A stretch of DNA of 64,000 nt from Streptomyces qinglanensis (lineage in GTDB: Bacteria; Actinomycetota; Actinomycetes; Streptomycetales; Streptomycetaceae). The position numbers were made by a program, and so were the translations under genes. The notes under the pieces are model-generated. The model had not been told where the DNA came from, ran no database searches, and worked only from the letters and a program-made list of their open reading frames with translations. Shown here piece after piece: positions 16,993 to 26,928 of this stretch. The number at the start of each line of letters is the position of its first letter. The first letter of the stretch is position 1. The DNA lies in NCBI RefSeq assembly GCF_900111245.1, contig NZ_FOGO01000014.1, forward strand, positions 141,817 through 205,816, given 5' to 3'.

Positions 16993-18732
16993 ATGCTCGA
17001 CCACCTCATCACGGGCGCCACCGTCGTCGACGGCACCGGGGCGCCCGGCCACCGGGCCGACGTCGCCCTCCGGGACGGCCGGATCGCCCACGTCGCCGAA
17101 CCCGGCACGCTCCGCGAGGAGGCCCGCAGCAGTCAGGACGCCACCGGACTCGTGCTCGCGCCCGGATTCGTGGACCCGCACACCCACTACGACGCGCAGT
17201 TGTTCTGGGACCCCTACGCCACGCCCTCCATGAACCACGGCGTCACCACCGTCGTCGGCGGCAACTGCGGCTTCACCCTGGCCCCCCTCCACCCCCAGCG
17301 CCCCCAGGACGCCGACTACACCCGGCGGATGATGGCCAAGGTGGAAGGCATGTCACTGGTCGCACTGGAGGAGGGCGCGCCCTGGGACTGGCACTCCTTC
17401 GACGACTACCTGACCGCGCTGGAAGGCCGGACCGCGGTCAACGCGGGCTTCATGGCGGGCCACTGCGCACTCCGCCGGTACGTCATGGGACAGGACGCCG
17501 TCGGCGGGCAGCCCGACGGAGACCAGAGCGGCCGGATGGTGCGGCTCCTGCACGAGGCCATGGAAGCGGGCGCCTGGGGCCTGTCCACCACCCGCTCCAG
17601 CACCCACTCCGACGGCGACGGCAACCCGGTGGCCTCCCGGCACGCCGCACCGGCAGAGCTGCTGGCCCTCTCCCGCGCGGTCGGCGAGCACGAGGGCACC
17701 CAGATCGAGGCCATCGTCACCGGCTGCCTCGACCAGTTCTCCGACGCGGAGAGCGACCTGTTCGCCCGGATGTCGGCCGCCGCCGGACGGCCGCTGAACT
17801 GGAACGTGCTCACCATCGACGCCGCCGTCCCGGAGCGGGTGCCGCGCCAGTTGGCCGCCGCCGAGCAGGCCCGCCGGGAAGGCGGCCGCGTCGTCGCGCT
17901 CACCATGCCCATCCTCACCCCGATGAACATGTCACTCGGCAGCTTCTGCGCGCTCAACCTGATACCCGGCTGGGGCGACATCCTCGGGCTGCCGGTACCC
18001 GAACGCCTCGCGCAACTGCGCGACCCCGGCGTCCGCGCGGAGATGCTGCGCCGCGCGGACAGCAAGGAGGCGGGCGTCTTCCGCCGCCTGGCCCGCTTCG
18101 ACCGGTACGTCGTCGGCGACACCTACGCGTCCGCGAACGAAGGGCTGACAGGCCGCGTCGTGGCCGACATCGCCGCCGAGCGGGGCCAGGACCCCTTCGC
18201 CTGCCTGGTGGACATCTGCGCCGAGGACGACCTGCGCACCGTGCTGTGGCCGATGCCCACCGACAACGACCCGGCGAGCTGGGAGCTGCGCAGGCGGACC
18301 TGGGAGCACCCGGACGTCCTGCTGGGCGGCTCGGACGCGGGCGCCCACCTGGACCGCATGTGCGGGGCGCCCTACACCACACGCTTCCTGGGCGACTGCC
18401 TGCGCGGCCGGAAACTGGTCGGGCTGGAGCGTGCCGTGCAGATGCTCACCGACGAACCGGCCCGGCTGTTCGGACTGCGCGACCGCGGCCGGGTCCGCGA
18501 GGGCTTCCACGCCGACCTGGTGCTCTTCGACCCGGAGCGGATCGACGCGGGCCAGGCGACCCTCGTGCACGACCTGCCCGGCGACAGTCCGCGGCTCGAC
18601 TCCCGGGCCACCGGCGTCGTCGGAGTCTGGGTCAACGGAGTCGAGACGGTCCGCGACGACCGGGTGACCGGCGCCGTCCCGGGCCGGATCCTGCGCTCCG
18701 GCCGCGACACGGAGACGGTCGGCACCCGTTAG
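16993..18732 (+). CDS. N-acyl-D-amino-acid deacylase family amidohydrolase (amidohydrolase 3)
   Basis: 579 residues of the D-aminoacylase/dihydroorotase-like superfamily. The metal site HxH lies in FVDPHTHYDAQ (about 60-70), the GGNCGF motif at about 90-95 is typical of D-aminoacylases, and a SDAGAHLD segment near residue 450 carries the conserved Asp and His. The ATG at 16993 follows AAGGAGG by nine bases; the open frame from 16951 is rejected. It presumably hydrolyses an amide or cyclic amide in the same pathway as the upstream LLM enzyme. Confidence 0.88.
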   Translation: MLDHLITGATVVDGTGAPGHRADVALRDGRIAHVAEPGTLREEARSSQDATGLVLAPGFVDPHTHYDAQLFWDPYATPSMNHGVTTVVGGNCGFTLAPLHPQRPQDADYTRRMMAKVEGMSLVALEEGAPWDWHSFDDYLTALEGRTAVNAGFMAGHCALRRYVMGQDAVGGQPDGDQSGRMVRLLHEAMEAGAWGLSTTRSSTHSDGDGNPVASRHAAPAELLALSRAVGEHEGTQIEAIVTGCLDQFSDAESDLFARMSAAAGRPLNWNVLTIDAAVPERVPRQLAAAEQARREGGRVVALTMPILTPMNMSLGSFCALNLIPGWGDILGLPVPERLAQLRDPGVRAEMLRRADSKEAGVFRRLARFDRYVVGDTYASANEGLTGRVVADIAAERGQDPFACLVDICAEDDLRTVLWPMPTDNDPASWELRRRTWEHPDVLLGGSDAGAHLDRMCGAPYTTRFLGDCLRGRKLVGLERAVQMLTDEPARLFGLRDRGRVREGFHADLVLFDPERIDAGQATLVHDLPGDSPRLDSRATGVVGVWVNGVETVRDDRVTGAVPGRILRSGRDTETVGTR

Positions 18733-18859
18733 CGGACTCCACCGGGCCGGCCGGGCACCCGGCCTCAGCGCCACGTCCGCCGGCGCCGCCCGGCGGCAGC
18801 AGGCGCACAAGCCGCACAGAGGCATGGAGTTCACCACCGCGCACCGGCACAGTGACGGC

Positions 18860-19687
18860 ATGCGGATCTCGACGACCATCCTGCTCACCGACGAGACCAT
18901 CCGGCCCGCCCGCCTCGCGGGCGCACTCGAGGAACGCGGCTTCGGCGGGCTGTACCTGCCCGAGCACACCCACATCCCCGTCAGCAGACAGACCCCCGCC
19001 CCGATGGGCGACCCGCTGCCCCGCCCCTACGGGCGCACCCTCGACCCGTTAGTGGCCCTGGCCGCGGTCTCGGCCGTCACCCACGAACTCGCGCTGGGCA
19101 CCAGCATCACCCTCGTCGCCCAGCACGACCCCGTGGTGCTGGCCAAACAGATCGCCACCCTCGACTGGATGAGCGGCGGCCGGTTCACGCTGGGCGTGGG
19201 GTTCGGCTGGAACGTGGAGGAGGCCGCCGACCACGGCGTCGTCTGGCACCGCCGCCGCGACCTGGTGCGCGACCGGCTCGCCCTGATGCGGGCCCTGTGG
19301 GCGGCCGAGCCGACGGCCTACGAGGGCGAGTTCGGCTCCGTACGCGCCTCCTACGCGCACCCCAAACCGGTGCGCCCCGGCGGGCCCCGGCTGCTGGTCG
19401 GCGGCGCCGCCGGCCCCACCCTCTTCGCGCACATCGCCGAGTACGCGGACGGCTGGCTGCCCATCGGCGGCAGCGGGCTGGGGGAGGCCGTCCCGGCCCT
19501 CCGGGACGCCTGGCGGGCCGCCGGGCGCACCGGCGGCCCCGCCGTCGTGCCCGGCTACGTCCTCCCCTCCCCGGGAAAGCTGCGCCACTACCGGGACCTG
19601 GGCGCCGAGGAGGTGCTGCTGCAACTGCCCTCCGGCTCCGAAACAGAGGTGCTGCGCACCCTGGACGACTACGCGCGGTACCTGTGA
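18860..19687 (+). CDS. LLM-class oxidoreductase, probable F420-dependent (TIGR03619-like)
   Basis: 275 residues from ATG 18860; an in-frame ATG at 18824 is the alternative, and neither has a strong ribosome site. The start MRISTTILLTD matches the usual N-terminus of the family. IATLDWMSGGRFTLGVGFGWNVEE (about 104-127) is the F420/flavin-binding signature, and LLVGGAAGP follows at about 177. Third LLM gene of the region, immediately upstream of fbiC. Confidence 0.85.
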   Translation: MRISTTILLTDETIRPARLAGALEERGFGGLYLPEHTHIPVSRQTPAPMGDPLPRPYGRTLDPLVALAAVSAVTHELALGTSITLVAQHDPVVLAKQIATLDWMSGGRFTLGVGFGWNVEEAADHGVVWHRRRDLVRDRLALMRALWAAEPTAYEGEFGSVRASYAHPKPVRPGGPRLLVGGAAGPTLFAHIAEYADGWLPIGGSGLGEAVPALRDAWRAAGRTGGPAVVPGYVLPSPGKLRHYRDLGAEEVLLQLPSGSETEVLRTLDDYARYL

Positions 19688-19818
19688 CCCGGTGCGGCGG
19701 GCCGGCGTCCGGTCCGGGGCGCGCGCGGCGTGACCCCGGTGCCCCCGTGTCGGGGCGCTGCCGGAGTCCGCAGGTCACCCCGCTCCCGGCCGTCCGCGCC
19801 GCGGGCTACGCTCGGAGG

Positions 19819-22407
19819 ATGACCTCACACGGACAGACGCCGACGGCCAACGCGATGCGGCGGGCCCTGAAGCGGGCGCGGGACGGGGTCGCGCTCGACG
19901 GGACGGAAGCCGCGGTGCTCCTCCAGGCGCGCGGCGACGACCTCGCGGACCTCACCGCGTCGGCGGCCCGCGTGCGGGACGCGGGCCTGGCGGCGGCCGG
20001 CCGGCCCGGCGTCATCACGTACTCCAAGAGCGTCTTCCTGCCCCTCACCAGGCTGTGCCGCGACAAGTGCCACTACTGCACCTTCGTCACCGTGCCCGGC
20101 AAGCTGCGCCGCGAGGGGCACGGGATGTACATGTCGATGGACGAGGTCCTCGACATCGCCCGCCGCGGTGCCGAACTGGGCTGCAAGGAAGCGCTGATCA
20201 CCCTCGGGGACAAGCCCGAGGACCGCTGGCCCGAGGCGCGCGCCTGGCTGGAGGCCGAGGGGTACGACGACACGCTCGCCTACGTCCGTGCGGTCGCCAT
20301 CCGCATCCTGGAGGAGACCGGTCTGCTGCCGCACCTCAACCCCGGGGTGCTGTCCTGGACCGACTTCCAGCGGCTCAAGCCGGTCGCACCCTCCATGGGC
20401 ATGATGCTGGAGACCACCGCCGAACGGCTGTGGAGCGAACCGGGAGCGCCGCACTACGGCTCGCCCGACAAGGAGCCGGCGGTGCGCCTGCGGGTGCTGG
20501 AGGACGCCGGCCGCTCGAACGTCCCGTTCACCAGCGGACTGCTCATCGGCATCGGCGAGACGTACGAGGAGCGCGCCGAGTCGCTGTTCGCGCTGCGCCG
20601 GGTGCAGCGGGCCTACCACGGCGTCCAGGAGCTGATCATCCAGAACTTCCGCGCCAAGCCGGACACCGCGATGCGCGGCATGCCGGACGCGGAACTGGAC
20701 GACCTGGTCGCCACCGTCGCCGTGGCGCGGCTGCTGCTGGGGCCCTCCGGCTGCCTGCAGGCCCCGCCCAACCTGGTGGACGCCGAGTACGCGCGGCTGA
20801 TCGACGCGGGCATCGACGACTGGGGCGGCGTCTCCCCGCTCACCCCCGACCACGTCAACCCCGAGCGCCCCTGGCCGCACATCGACGAGCTGGCGGAGCA
20901 CAGCCGCACGGCCGGGTTCGAGCTGCGCGAGCGGCTGGCCGTCTACCCCGAGTTCGTCCGGCGCGGCGAGCCCTGGCTGGACCCGCGGGTGCTGCCGCAC
21001 GTACAGGCGCTGGCCGACCCGGAGACGGGGCTGGCACGCGCCGGGGTACGCCCCCAGGGGCTGCCCTGGCAGGAGCCGGACGAGGGCTTCACCCCGATGG
21101 GGCGCACCGATCTGCACCGCAGCATCGACACCGAGGGCCGCACCGGCGACCGCCGGGACGACTTCGACGAGGTGTACGGCGACTGGGAGGAGCTGCGCGA
21201 GCGCGCGGCGCCCGGGATGGTGCCCGAGCGGGTCGACGCGGACGTGCGTCAGGCACTCGGCCAGGCCGCCGAGGACCCCACGAAGCTCACCGACGAGCAG
21301 GCGCTCGCCCTGCTGCACGCCGACGGACCGGCGCTGGACGCGCTCTGCCGCACGGCGGACGACGTGCGCCGCGACGCGGTCGGCGACGACGTGACGTACG
21401 TGGTCACCCGCAACATCAACTTCACCAACGTCTGCTACACCGGCTGCCGCTTCTGCGCGTTCGCGCAGCGCCGCACCGACGCCGACGCCTTCACCCTCTC
21501 GCTGGAGCAGGTCGCCGACCGCGCCCAGCAGGCGTGGGACGTGGGCGCGGTCGAGGTGTGCATGCAGGGCGGCATCCACCCGGACCTGCCGGGCACCGCC
21601 TACTTCGACATCGTCCGCGCGGTCAAGGAACGCGTCCCGGGCATCCATGTGCACGCCTTCTCGCCGATGGAGGTGGTCAACGGCGCCTCCCGCACCGGCA
21701 TGTCCGTCCGCGAGTGGCTGACGGCTGCCAAGGAGGCCGGACTGGACTCCATCCCGGGCACGGCCGCGGAGATCCTGGACGACGAGGTCCGCTGGATCCT
21801 CACCAAGGGCAAGCTGCCCACCGCGACCTGGCTCGACGTCGTCACCACGGCGCACGAGGTGGGCCTGGGCTCGACGTCCACGATGATGTACGGGCACGTG
21901 GACCAACCCCGGCACTGGCTGGGCCATCTGCGGCTGCTGGCCCGCACCCAGCAGTCCGCGCGGGAGAAGGGGCTGGCCGGGTTCAGCGAGTTCGTGACGC
22001 TGCCCTTCATCCACACCAACGCGCCCGTCTACCTCGCCGGTATCGCCCGCCCCGGCCCCACGGCCCGGGAGAACCGCGCCGTCACCGCCATGGCCCGGCT
22101 GCTGCTGCACCCGTGGATCCCCAACATCCAGACGAGCTGGGTCAAGCTCGGCACCGAGGGCGCCGCCGAGATGCTCCGCTCCGGCGCCAACGACCTGGGC
22201 GGCACCCTCATGGAGGAGACCATCTCCCGGATGGCGGGCTCCTCCTACGGCTCCTACCGGTCCATCAAGGACCTGGTCGCCATCGCGGACGCCGCGGGCC
22301 GCCCGGCGCGTCCACGCACCACCGGCTACGGCGCGGTCCCGGCCGAACGTGTCGCGGCAGCACACGCCTCGGACGGCCGGCTGCCGGAGCTGCTGCCGCT
22401 GGTGTGA
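19819..22407 (+). CDS. fbiC: FO synthase, fused CofG/CofH radical-SAM enzyme (FbiC)
   Basis: 862 residues. Makes 7,8-didemethyl-8-hydroxy-5-deazariboflavin, the chromophore of coenzyme F420, from a tyrosine-derived radical and the flavin precursor. Two radical-SAM cores are visible, each with CxxxCxxC: Cys80, 84 and 87 in the CofG half and Cys539, 543 and 546 in the CofH half. Length and fusion order match actinobacterial FbiC. The ATG at 19819 abuts GGAGG and a TACGCT -10-like box, so the message could be leaderless. Its place next to three LLM genes suits supply of their likely cofactor. Confidence 0.96.
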   Translation: MTSHGQTPTANAMRRALKRARDGVALDGTEAAVLLQARGDDLADLTASAARVRDAGLAAAGRPGVITYSKSVFLPLTRLCRDKCHYCTFVTVPGKLRREGHGMYMSMDEVLDIARRGAELGCKEALITLGDKPEDRWPEARAWLEAEGYDDTLAYVRAVAIRILEETGLLPHLNPGVLSWTDFQRLKPVAPSMGMMLETTAERLWSEPGAPHYGSPDKEPAVRLRVLEDAGRSNVPFTSGLLIGIGETYEERAESLFALRRVQRAYHGVQELIIQNFRAKPDTAMRGMPDAELDDLVATVAVARLLLGPSGCLQAPPNLVDAEYARLIDAGIDDWGGVSPLTPDHVNPERPWPHIDELAEHSRTAGFELRERLAVYPEFVRRGEPWLDPRVLPHVQALADPETGLARAGVRPQGLPWQEPDEGFTPMGRTDLHRSIDTEGRTGDRRDDFDEVYGDWEELRERAAPGMVPERVDADVRQALGQAAEDPTKLTDEQALALLHADGPALDALCRTADDVRRDAVGDDVTYVVTRNINFTNVCYTGCRFCAFAQRRTDADAFTLSLEQVADRAQQAWDVGAVEVCMQGGIHPDLPGTAYFDIVRAVKERVPGIHVHAFSPMEVVNGASRTGMSVREWLTAAKEAGLDSIPGTAAEILDDEVRWILTKGKLPTATWLDVVTTAHEVGLGSTSTMMYGHVDQPRHWLGHLRLLARTQQSAREKGLAGFSEFVTLPFIHTNAPVYLAGIARPGPTARENRAVTAMARLLLHPWIPNIQTSWVKLGTEGAAEMLRSGANDLGGTLMEETISRMAGSSYGSYRSIKDLVAIADAAGRPARPRTTGYGAVPAERVAAAHASDGRLPELLPLV

Positions 22408-22563
22408 GGCCGCGCCGCCCGGCCCCGGGTCACCGGTCCCGGGTCACCGGTCCCGGTCCGGGAAACGCGGGACCGGGGCCGGACGCCCCCGCGGCCCTCC
22501 TCCGTCCGGCCGGATCCTTGATTAGAGTGCCGGGGGCCACGAACGGAGGAGGGGCAGCGGATC

Positions 22564-23697
22564 GTGACAGGCGCGGGTGGCGGGGACGGTGGCGCGACGG
22601 CCATATGGGGCCGGTCCGAGCAGCAGGACTTCCGCAGCCGGGTGCGCGGCTGCCTGCTGGGCGGGGCGCTGGGCGACGCGCTCGGCGCCGGGGTCGAGTT
22701 CGACTCGCTGGCCGCTATCCGCGAGAAGTGCGGCGAGGAGGGCGTCACCGACTATGTGCCCGCGTACGGGCGCAGAGGAGCGGTCACCGACGACACCCAG
22801 ATGACGCTGTTCACCGTCGACGGCCTCATCCGCGCCCATGTGCGCCGGGACACCGGAGCGTGGCATCCGCCGACCGACGTGCACGCCGCCTACCGCCGCT
22901 GGGCCGCGACCCAGCGCGACTGGGGACCGGACGAACGCCGCGCGGACGACGGCTGGCTCGCCCGCGAGGAGTGGCTCTACGCCCGCCGGGCACCGGGCAA
23001 CGCCTGCCTCAGCGGGCTGGCCGACGCCCGCATGGGCACCCTGGAGCAGCCGAAGAACCCCGACTCCAAGGGCTGCGGCACGGTCATGCGCTCGGCGCCG
23101 TTCGGGCTGCTGGTCGGCTGGGAGCCGGGGCTGGTCTTCCAACTCGCGGTGGAGTGCGCCGCGCAGACGCACGGGCACCCCACCGGCTGCCTCGCCGCCG
23201 GGGCCTTCGCCGCGATCGTCCACACCCTCGCCCGGGGCGAGGACCTGGACACCGCCGTCCAGCGGGCTCTGGTGCAGCTCGCGGCCCGGCCGGGGCACCA
23301 GGAGACGACCGATGCGCTCAAGCGCGCACTGGGCGCCGTCCGCCAGGGCATGCCCTCGCCGGAACGGGTGGCGGCGCTGGGGGAGGGCTGGACGGCCGAG
23401 GAGGCGCTGTCCATCGGGGTCTACTGCGCGCTGGTCGCCGAGGACGTCCGGCACGGTCTGCTGCTGGCCGTCAACCACAGCGGGGACAGCGACTCCACCG
23501 GTTCCGTCTGCGGGAACCTGCTGGGCGCCATGCATGGAGAAACGTCACTTCCACCGGGCTGGGTGGCCGAGATCGAGGGCCGCGCGACGATCCTGGAGCT
23601 GGCCGACGACTTCGCCATGGAGATGACACAGGGCCCCGCGCTGCACGAGCCGGGCTCCGCGTCCCCGGGGTGGCTGGCCCGCTACCCGCGCGCGTAG
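22564..23697 (+). CDS. ADP-ribosylglycohydrolase family protein
   Basis: 377 residues of the DraG/ARH fold, which removes ADP-ribose from proteins or hydrolyses related compounds using two metal ions. The N-terminal GCLLGGALGDALG (about 30-42), TDDTQMTLFT (about 77-86) and the C-terminal NHSGDSDSTGSVCGNLLGA (about 302-320) supply the metal-binding Asp and Thr residues. GTG start at 22564, with GGAGGAGGGG upstream. Monocistronic. Confidence 0.92.
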   Translation: MTGAGGGDGGATAIWGRSEQQDFRSRVRGCLLGGALGDALGAGVEFDSLAAIREKCGEEGVTDYVPAYGRRGAVTDDTQMTLFTVDGLIRAHVRRDTGAWHPPTDVHAAYRRWAATQRDWGPDERRADDGWLAREEWLYARRAPGNACLSGLADARMGTLEQPKNPDSKGCGTVMRSAPFGLLVGWEPGLVFQLAVECAAQTHGHPTGCLAAGAFAAIVHTLARGEDLDTAVQRALVQLAARPGHQETTDALKRALGAVRQGMPSPERVAALGEGWTAEEALSIGVYCALVAEDVRHGLLLAVNHSGDSDSTGSVCGNLLGAMHGETSLPPGWVAEIEGRATILELADDFAMEMTQGPALHEPGSASPGWLARYPRA

Positions 23698-23710
23698 CCC
23701 CCCGGACGCC

Positions 23711-23860
23711 GTAGCGGGAGCCCGCCGGAGCCCGGCCGGACACCGCCGGAGCCCGCCGGAGCCCGCCGGAGCCCGTCGGACAACCGTCGGAGCCCGCCGG
23801 AAGCCCGGCCGGACGCCCGTCGGCCGGAGCCGGCCGGAGTCCGCCGGAAGCGCCCGCGCT
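23711..23860 (+). repeat. Degenerate decamer array GCCCGCCGGA
   Basis: About ten variants of GCCCGCCGGA follow the ADP-ribosylglycohydrolase stop, then a CTTCCTGCTTCC-type array at about 23869-23900. The gap 23698-23993 has no gene. Confidence 0.7.
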
Positions 23861-23993
23861 CCGGCCCGCTTCCTGCTTCCCCGCTTCCTGCTTCCTGCTT
23901 CCCGCTCCCCGCGGGCGGCTCCGGGCGCCCCGCGCGGCGGGCGGTCCCTGCCGGTCCCGGCGCACCGCCGCGTGGCGCGCGGCCCGGCCCGAG

Positions 23994-24920
23994 TCACCCG
24001 GCGATCGGCACGGCGTGGCCGCTGACCCGCACCCGCGCGTCGCCCGGTGCGGTGCGGACGGTCAGATCACTCGGCCGCCCCATGTCCTCGCCCTGCCGCA
24101 CGGCGACCTCACCCGAGGCGGGCAGCAGCCCGAGGGTGCGCAGATAGCCGCCGAAGGCGGCCGCCGCGGCGCCGGTCGCCGGGTCCTCGACGACCCCGCC
24201 GACGGGGAACGGGTCCCGGGCGTGGAAGCGCTCGTCGCTCTCGCGCCAGACCAGGTGCACCGTCGTCCAGCCGTGCTGCCGCATGATGCCGGTGAGCGCG
24301 TCGAAGTCGTAGTCCAGATCGGCCAGCCGCGCCCGCGAGGCGGCGGCGAGCACCAGGTGCTCGTTGCCGCCGAAGGCGACGTGCGGGGGCAGCGCCGGGT
24401 CCAGGTCGGCACGGTCCCAGCCCAGCGCGGCGAGGGTGGCGTCCACCTCGGCGTCCTGTGCGGGGCGCGACCTGGTGGGGACGCTGGTGAGGGCTGCCCG
24501 CACGGCGCCGCCGTCGTCGGCCGCGGTCGCCACCCGGATCTCGCCCGCGGGCGTCTGGAAGACCAGTTCGCCGGGGCCGAGCAGCCCGGCGAGGGCCACC
24601 GACACGGCGACGGTGGCGTGCCCGCAGAACGCGACCTCGGCGAGCGGGCTGAAGTAGCGGAGCGTGAAACGGCGCCGCTCGTCGTCGCGGGCGGTGACGA
24701 ACGCCGTCTCGGAGTACCCGACCTCGGCGGCGATCGCCAGCATCTGCCGCGCGTCGAGGTGCGCGGCGTCGAGGACGACTCCGGCCGGGTTCCCGCCGTC
24801 GGGATCGGAGGTGAACGCCGAATAGCGGAGGACATCCGCACCGGCCGCGGCTGCGGCTGCGGCGGGTGCCGAGGGGGTCGAGGGGGCCGAGAGGGGCGAG
24901 GAAGCCGCTGAGGAAGTCAT
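23994..24920 (-). CDS. PhzF-family isomerase/epimerase
   Basis: 308 residues. The PhzF fold is shown by YSAFTSDPDGGNPAGVVLDA, the catalytic Glu in GYSETAFV and CGHATVAVSVAL, plus DPATGAAAAAFGGYL near the C-terminus. Family members isomerise small acids, as PhzF does in phenazine synthesis, but most are of unknown substrate. There is an Ala/Ser/Pro-rich extension of about 25 residues before the fold. Start at ATG 24920; divergent from a LysR regulator 93 bases away, its likely controller. Confidence 0.9.
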   Translation of the reverse strand: MTSSAASSPLSAPSTPSAPAAAAAAAGADVLRYSAFTSDPDGGNPAGVVLDAAHLDARQMLAIAAEVGYSETAFVTARDDERRRFTLRYFSPLAEVAFCGHATVAVSVALAGLLGPGELVFQTPAGEIRVATAADDGGAVRAALTSVPTRSRPAQDAEVDATLAALGWDRADLDPALPPHVAFGGNEHLVLAAASRARLADLDYDFDALTGIMRQHGWTTVHLVWRESDERFHARDPFPVGGVVEDPATGAAAAAFGGYLRTLGLLPASGEVAVRQGEDMGRPSDLTVRTAPGDARVRVSGHAVPIAG

Positions 24921-24977
24921 GCCTGAACTTTTGCACCTGCCCGGAATTATTACCAACGATAGCTATGCATGAAAGCC

Positions 24978-24992
24978 ATCGGATAATTCGAT
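24978..24992. promoter_or_regulatory. Candidate LysR box in the PhzF/LysR intergenic region
   Basis: ATCGGATAATTCGAT contains TCGGATAATTCGA, a T-N11-A arrangement with inverted ATCG/CGAT ends. It is in the AT-rich 93-bp divergent gap, 21 bases before the LysR start. Confidence 0.45.
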
Positions 24993-25013
24993 GACATTGC
25001 TAGGGTCCGGGGA

Positions 25014-25949
25014 ATGGACACCCGGCTGCTGGAAACCTTCACCGCGCTCGCCAGAACGGAGAGCTTCACCGGTGCCGCCGCCGAACTGCGGCTCGCCCAG
25101 TCCACGGTCACGGTGCAGATCAGATCCCTGGAGAAGACGCTGGGCACCCGGCTCTTCGACCGGCTCGCCCGAGGGGCGCTGCTCACCGACGCGGGGCGGC
25201 GGCTGCTCGTCCGCGCCGAGGAGGTCCTGGAGGCCGAGGCGCGGCTGCTGGCGGCCGCCACCGAGGACGGCCCGGTCAGCGGCACCGTGGTGGTCGGCGC
25301 GGGCGAGACACTGTGCTCGGCTCATCTGCCCGCGGTGATCGTCGCGCTGCGCCGCCGCCACCCGCGGGTGGAAGTGCACCTGGAGCCGCACGGGACCGCG
25401 GATGCCGTGGCGGCGCTGCGCGCGGGCCGACTGGACTGCGCTCTGCTGCTGGAGGACCTGGTCGACCAGCCCGGCGTCACCGCCGAGCGCGTGGCCGAAC
25501 AGCCCCTGGTCCTGCTGTGCGCACCGGACCATCCGCTGGCCGGCCGCGCACAGGCGGCGACCTGGCAGGAACTGGCCCGGGAGAGCTTCTTCCTCCACGA
25601 GCAGGGCTGCTCCTACAGCGACCAACTGGCCGCGCGCCTCCAGGCGGTCGCCGGTACCCCGCCGCGACTGACCCGGTTCGGCAGCATCGAGGCCGCACGC
25701 TCCTGTGTGGCGGCCGGACTCGGACTCACCGTCCTGCCGCGCGCCAACGTCGCCGCGGCGCTGCGCGACGGCCGGCTCGCCGAGGTGCCCGGCCCCTCCC
25801 TCCCGCACATCTCCGTCCACCTGGCCCGCCCCCGGCGTCGGCGGCCCTCCCGCGCGGCGCACGCCGTCGCGGCCGAGGTCGTGCGGCACTTCCAGGACGA
25901 GGGAGCGGCTGCACCCGGGCCCGAGACATCTGGCGGCACCACCGCATGA
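25014..25949 (+). CDS. LysR-family transcriptional regulator
   Basis: 311 residues. The N-terminal winged HTH is typical: LLETFTALARTESFTGAAAEL, then AQSTVTVQIRSLEKTLGTRLFDR (residues about 5-52). The periplasmic-binding-like effector domain follows (about 90-285). Divergent from the PhzF gene, which LysR proteins usually activate. Confidence 0.93.
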   Translation: MDTRLLETFTALARTESFTGAAAELRLAQSTVTVQIRSLEKTLGTRLFDRLARGALLTDAGRRLLVRAEEVLEAEARLLAAATEDGPVSGTVVVGAGETLCSAHLPAVIVALRRRHPRVEVHLEPHGTADAVAALRAGRLDCALLLEDLVDQPGVTAERVAEQPLVLLCAPDHPLAGRAQAATWQELARESFFLHEQGCSYSDQLAARLQAVAGTPPRLTRFGSIEAARSCVAAGLGLTVLPRANVAAALRDGRLAEVPGPSLPHISVHLARPRRRRPSRAAHAVAAEVVRHFQDEGAAAPGPETSGGTTA

Positions 25950-26437
25950 GTTCGCCCGCGTGCACCGGCAGACGCTGCCCTGCGGGCCCGTGCGGAGGTG
26001 AGGAACGCCGCCGCCCGGGCCACCGCCATCCGTGGCGCGGCGCGGTGCCGCACGTGCAGCAGGTGGCGGGAGTCGGCACCCGGCCGCTCCTGTGCCGGAT
26101 TCCTCCAGGAGGACCCGCGCGAACGCTGGGAGGCATGTGTCGCGGATCCGGACGAAGCCGCCGCGGACTCGGGGCCGGGAAGACAGAGACGGACCGAGAG
26201 CCGGGGAGGACGGAGCCGACCGCGCCCTTCGTCCCGGCGATCCCGGGACGGACACCTCGGTTCGGTGGACCGGCTGCGTCGAGCCGGTCGAGCCGGTCGA
26301 GCCGGCCCCGGGCCGGCAGTGCCGAGCCCCCTCGGCCGGGACGGCGGGCCAGTCGAGAGGGCTCCGGTGCCACGAGTGCGGCACGGTCCGGCGCGGTGCG
26401 GACCGGCCGCCGGCGCTGTACGGGCCGCTGCCCGGCC
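25950..26437. other. Intergenic, no supported gene
   Basis: All open frames here use rare codons. A short GAGCCGGTC triplet repeat lies at about 26280-26300. No RNA or terminator was recognised. Confidence 0.6.
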
Positions 26438-26653
26438 TCAGGCCCGGCCGGTCGTGGAGTCCCCGGAGTTCACGCGGGCCACGAACGCGCCCCACGCCTC
26501 CGGCAGGAAGCTGAGCGCGGGCCCCTGCGGCTCCTTGGAGTCCCGTACCGCCACTGTGCGCACGGACGGCGATTTCACCTCCACGCAGGCCCCGTTGCCG
26601 GTGGAGTAGCTGGACTTGGTCCAGGCATGGGTGGTTCCTTGCTGAATCGGCAT
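26438..26653 (-). CDS. DUF397 domain small protein
   Basis: 71 residues with the DUF397 signature: THAWTKSSYSTGNGACVEV, then VRDSKEPQGPALSF and a C-terminal WGAFVARV. ATG 26653 has GGAGC seven bases upstream. DUF397 proteins are nearly always encoded with an XRE/DUF5753 regulator, as here (26929-27789). In Streptomyces such pairs, including WhiJ-type ones, affect development, and the small protein is thought to antagonise the regulator. Confidence 0.93.
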   Translation of the reverse strand: MPIQQGTTHAWTKSSYSTGNGACVEVKSPSVRTVAVRDSKEPQGPALSFLPEAWGAFVARVNSGDSTTGRA

Positions 26654-26928
26654 GTCTGCTCCGGTTCTTCCGGGTTGTTCCTGACGTGCGATCGACATTA
26701 CGCGGCGATTCGGGCGCGCGACGTTGTCGTTCACTCAACCGGATGGCATATTCCAAGCAGCTCTTCACATCGCGGTGCGCCGCGGTGTAGCCTCCCCGCT
26801 TTTTCCTGCAATTCCTCCCGGCACATGCCGGACGGCCCGGCAGCTCCGGCCGCCGGGCCGTCCACTCCGCGGAAGCGTGCTCCCGGCCTCCCCGGGTCCT
26901 CCCCGCGTCCGGGGCTCGTGCTCGGAGC

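Noticed and set aside
19825..22365. 846-codon minus-strand open frame opposite fbiC
   Set aside because: Shadow of the FO synthase gene; low-complexity product with no recognisable fold.
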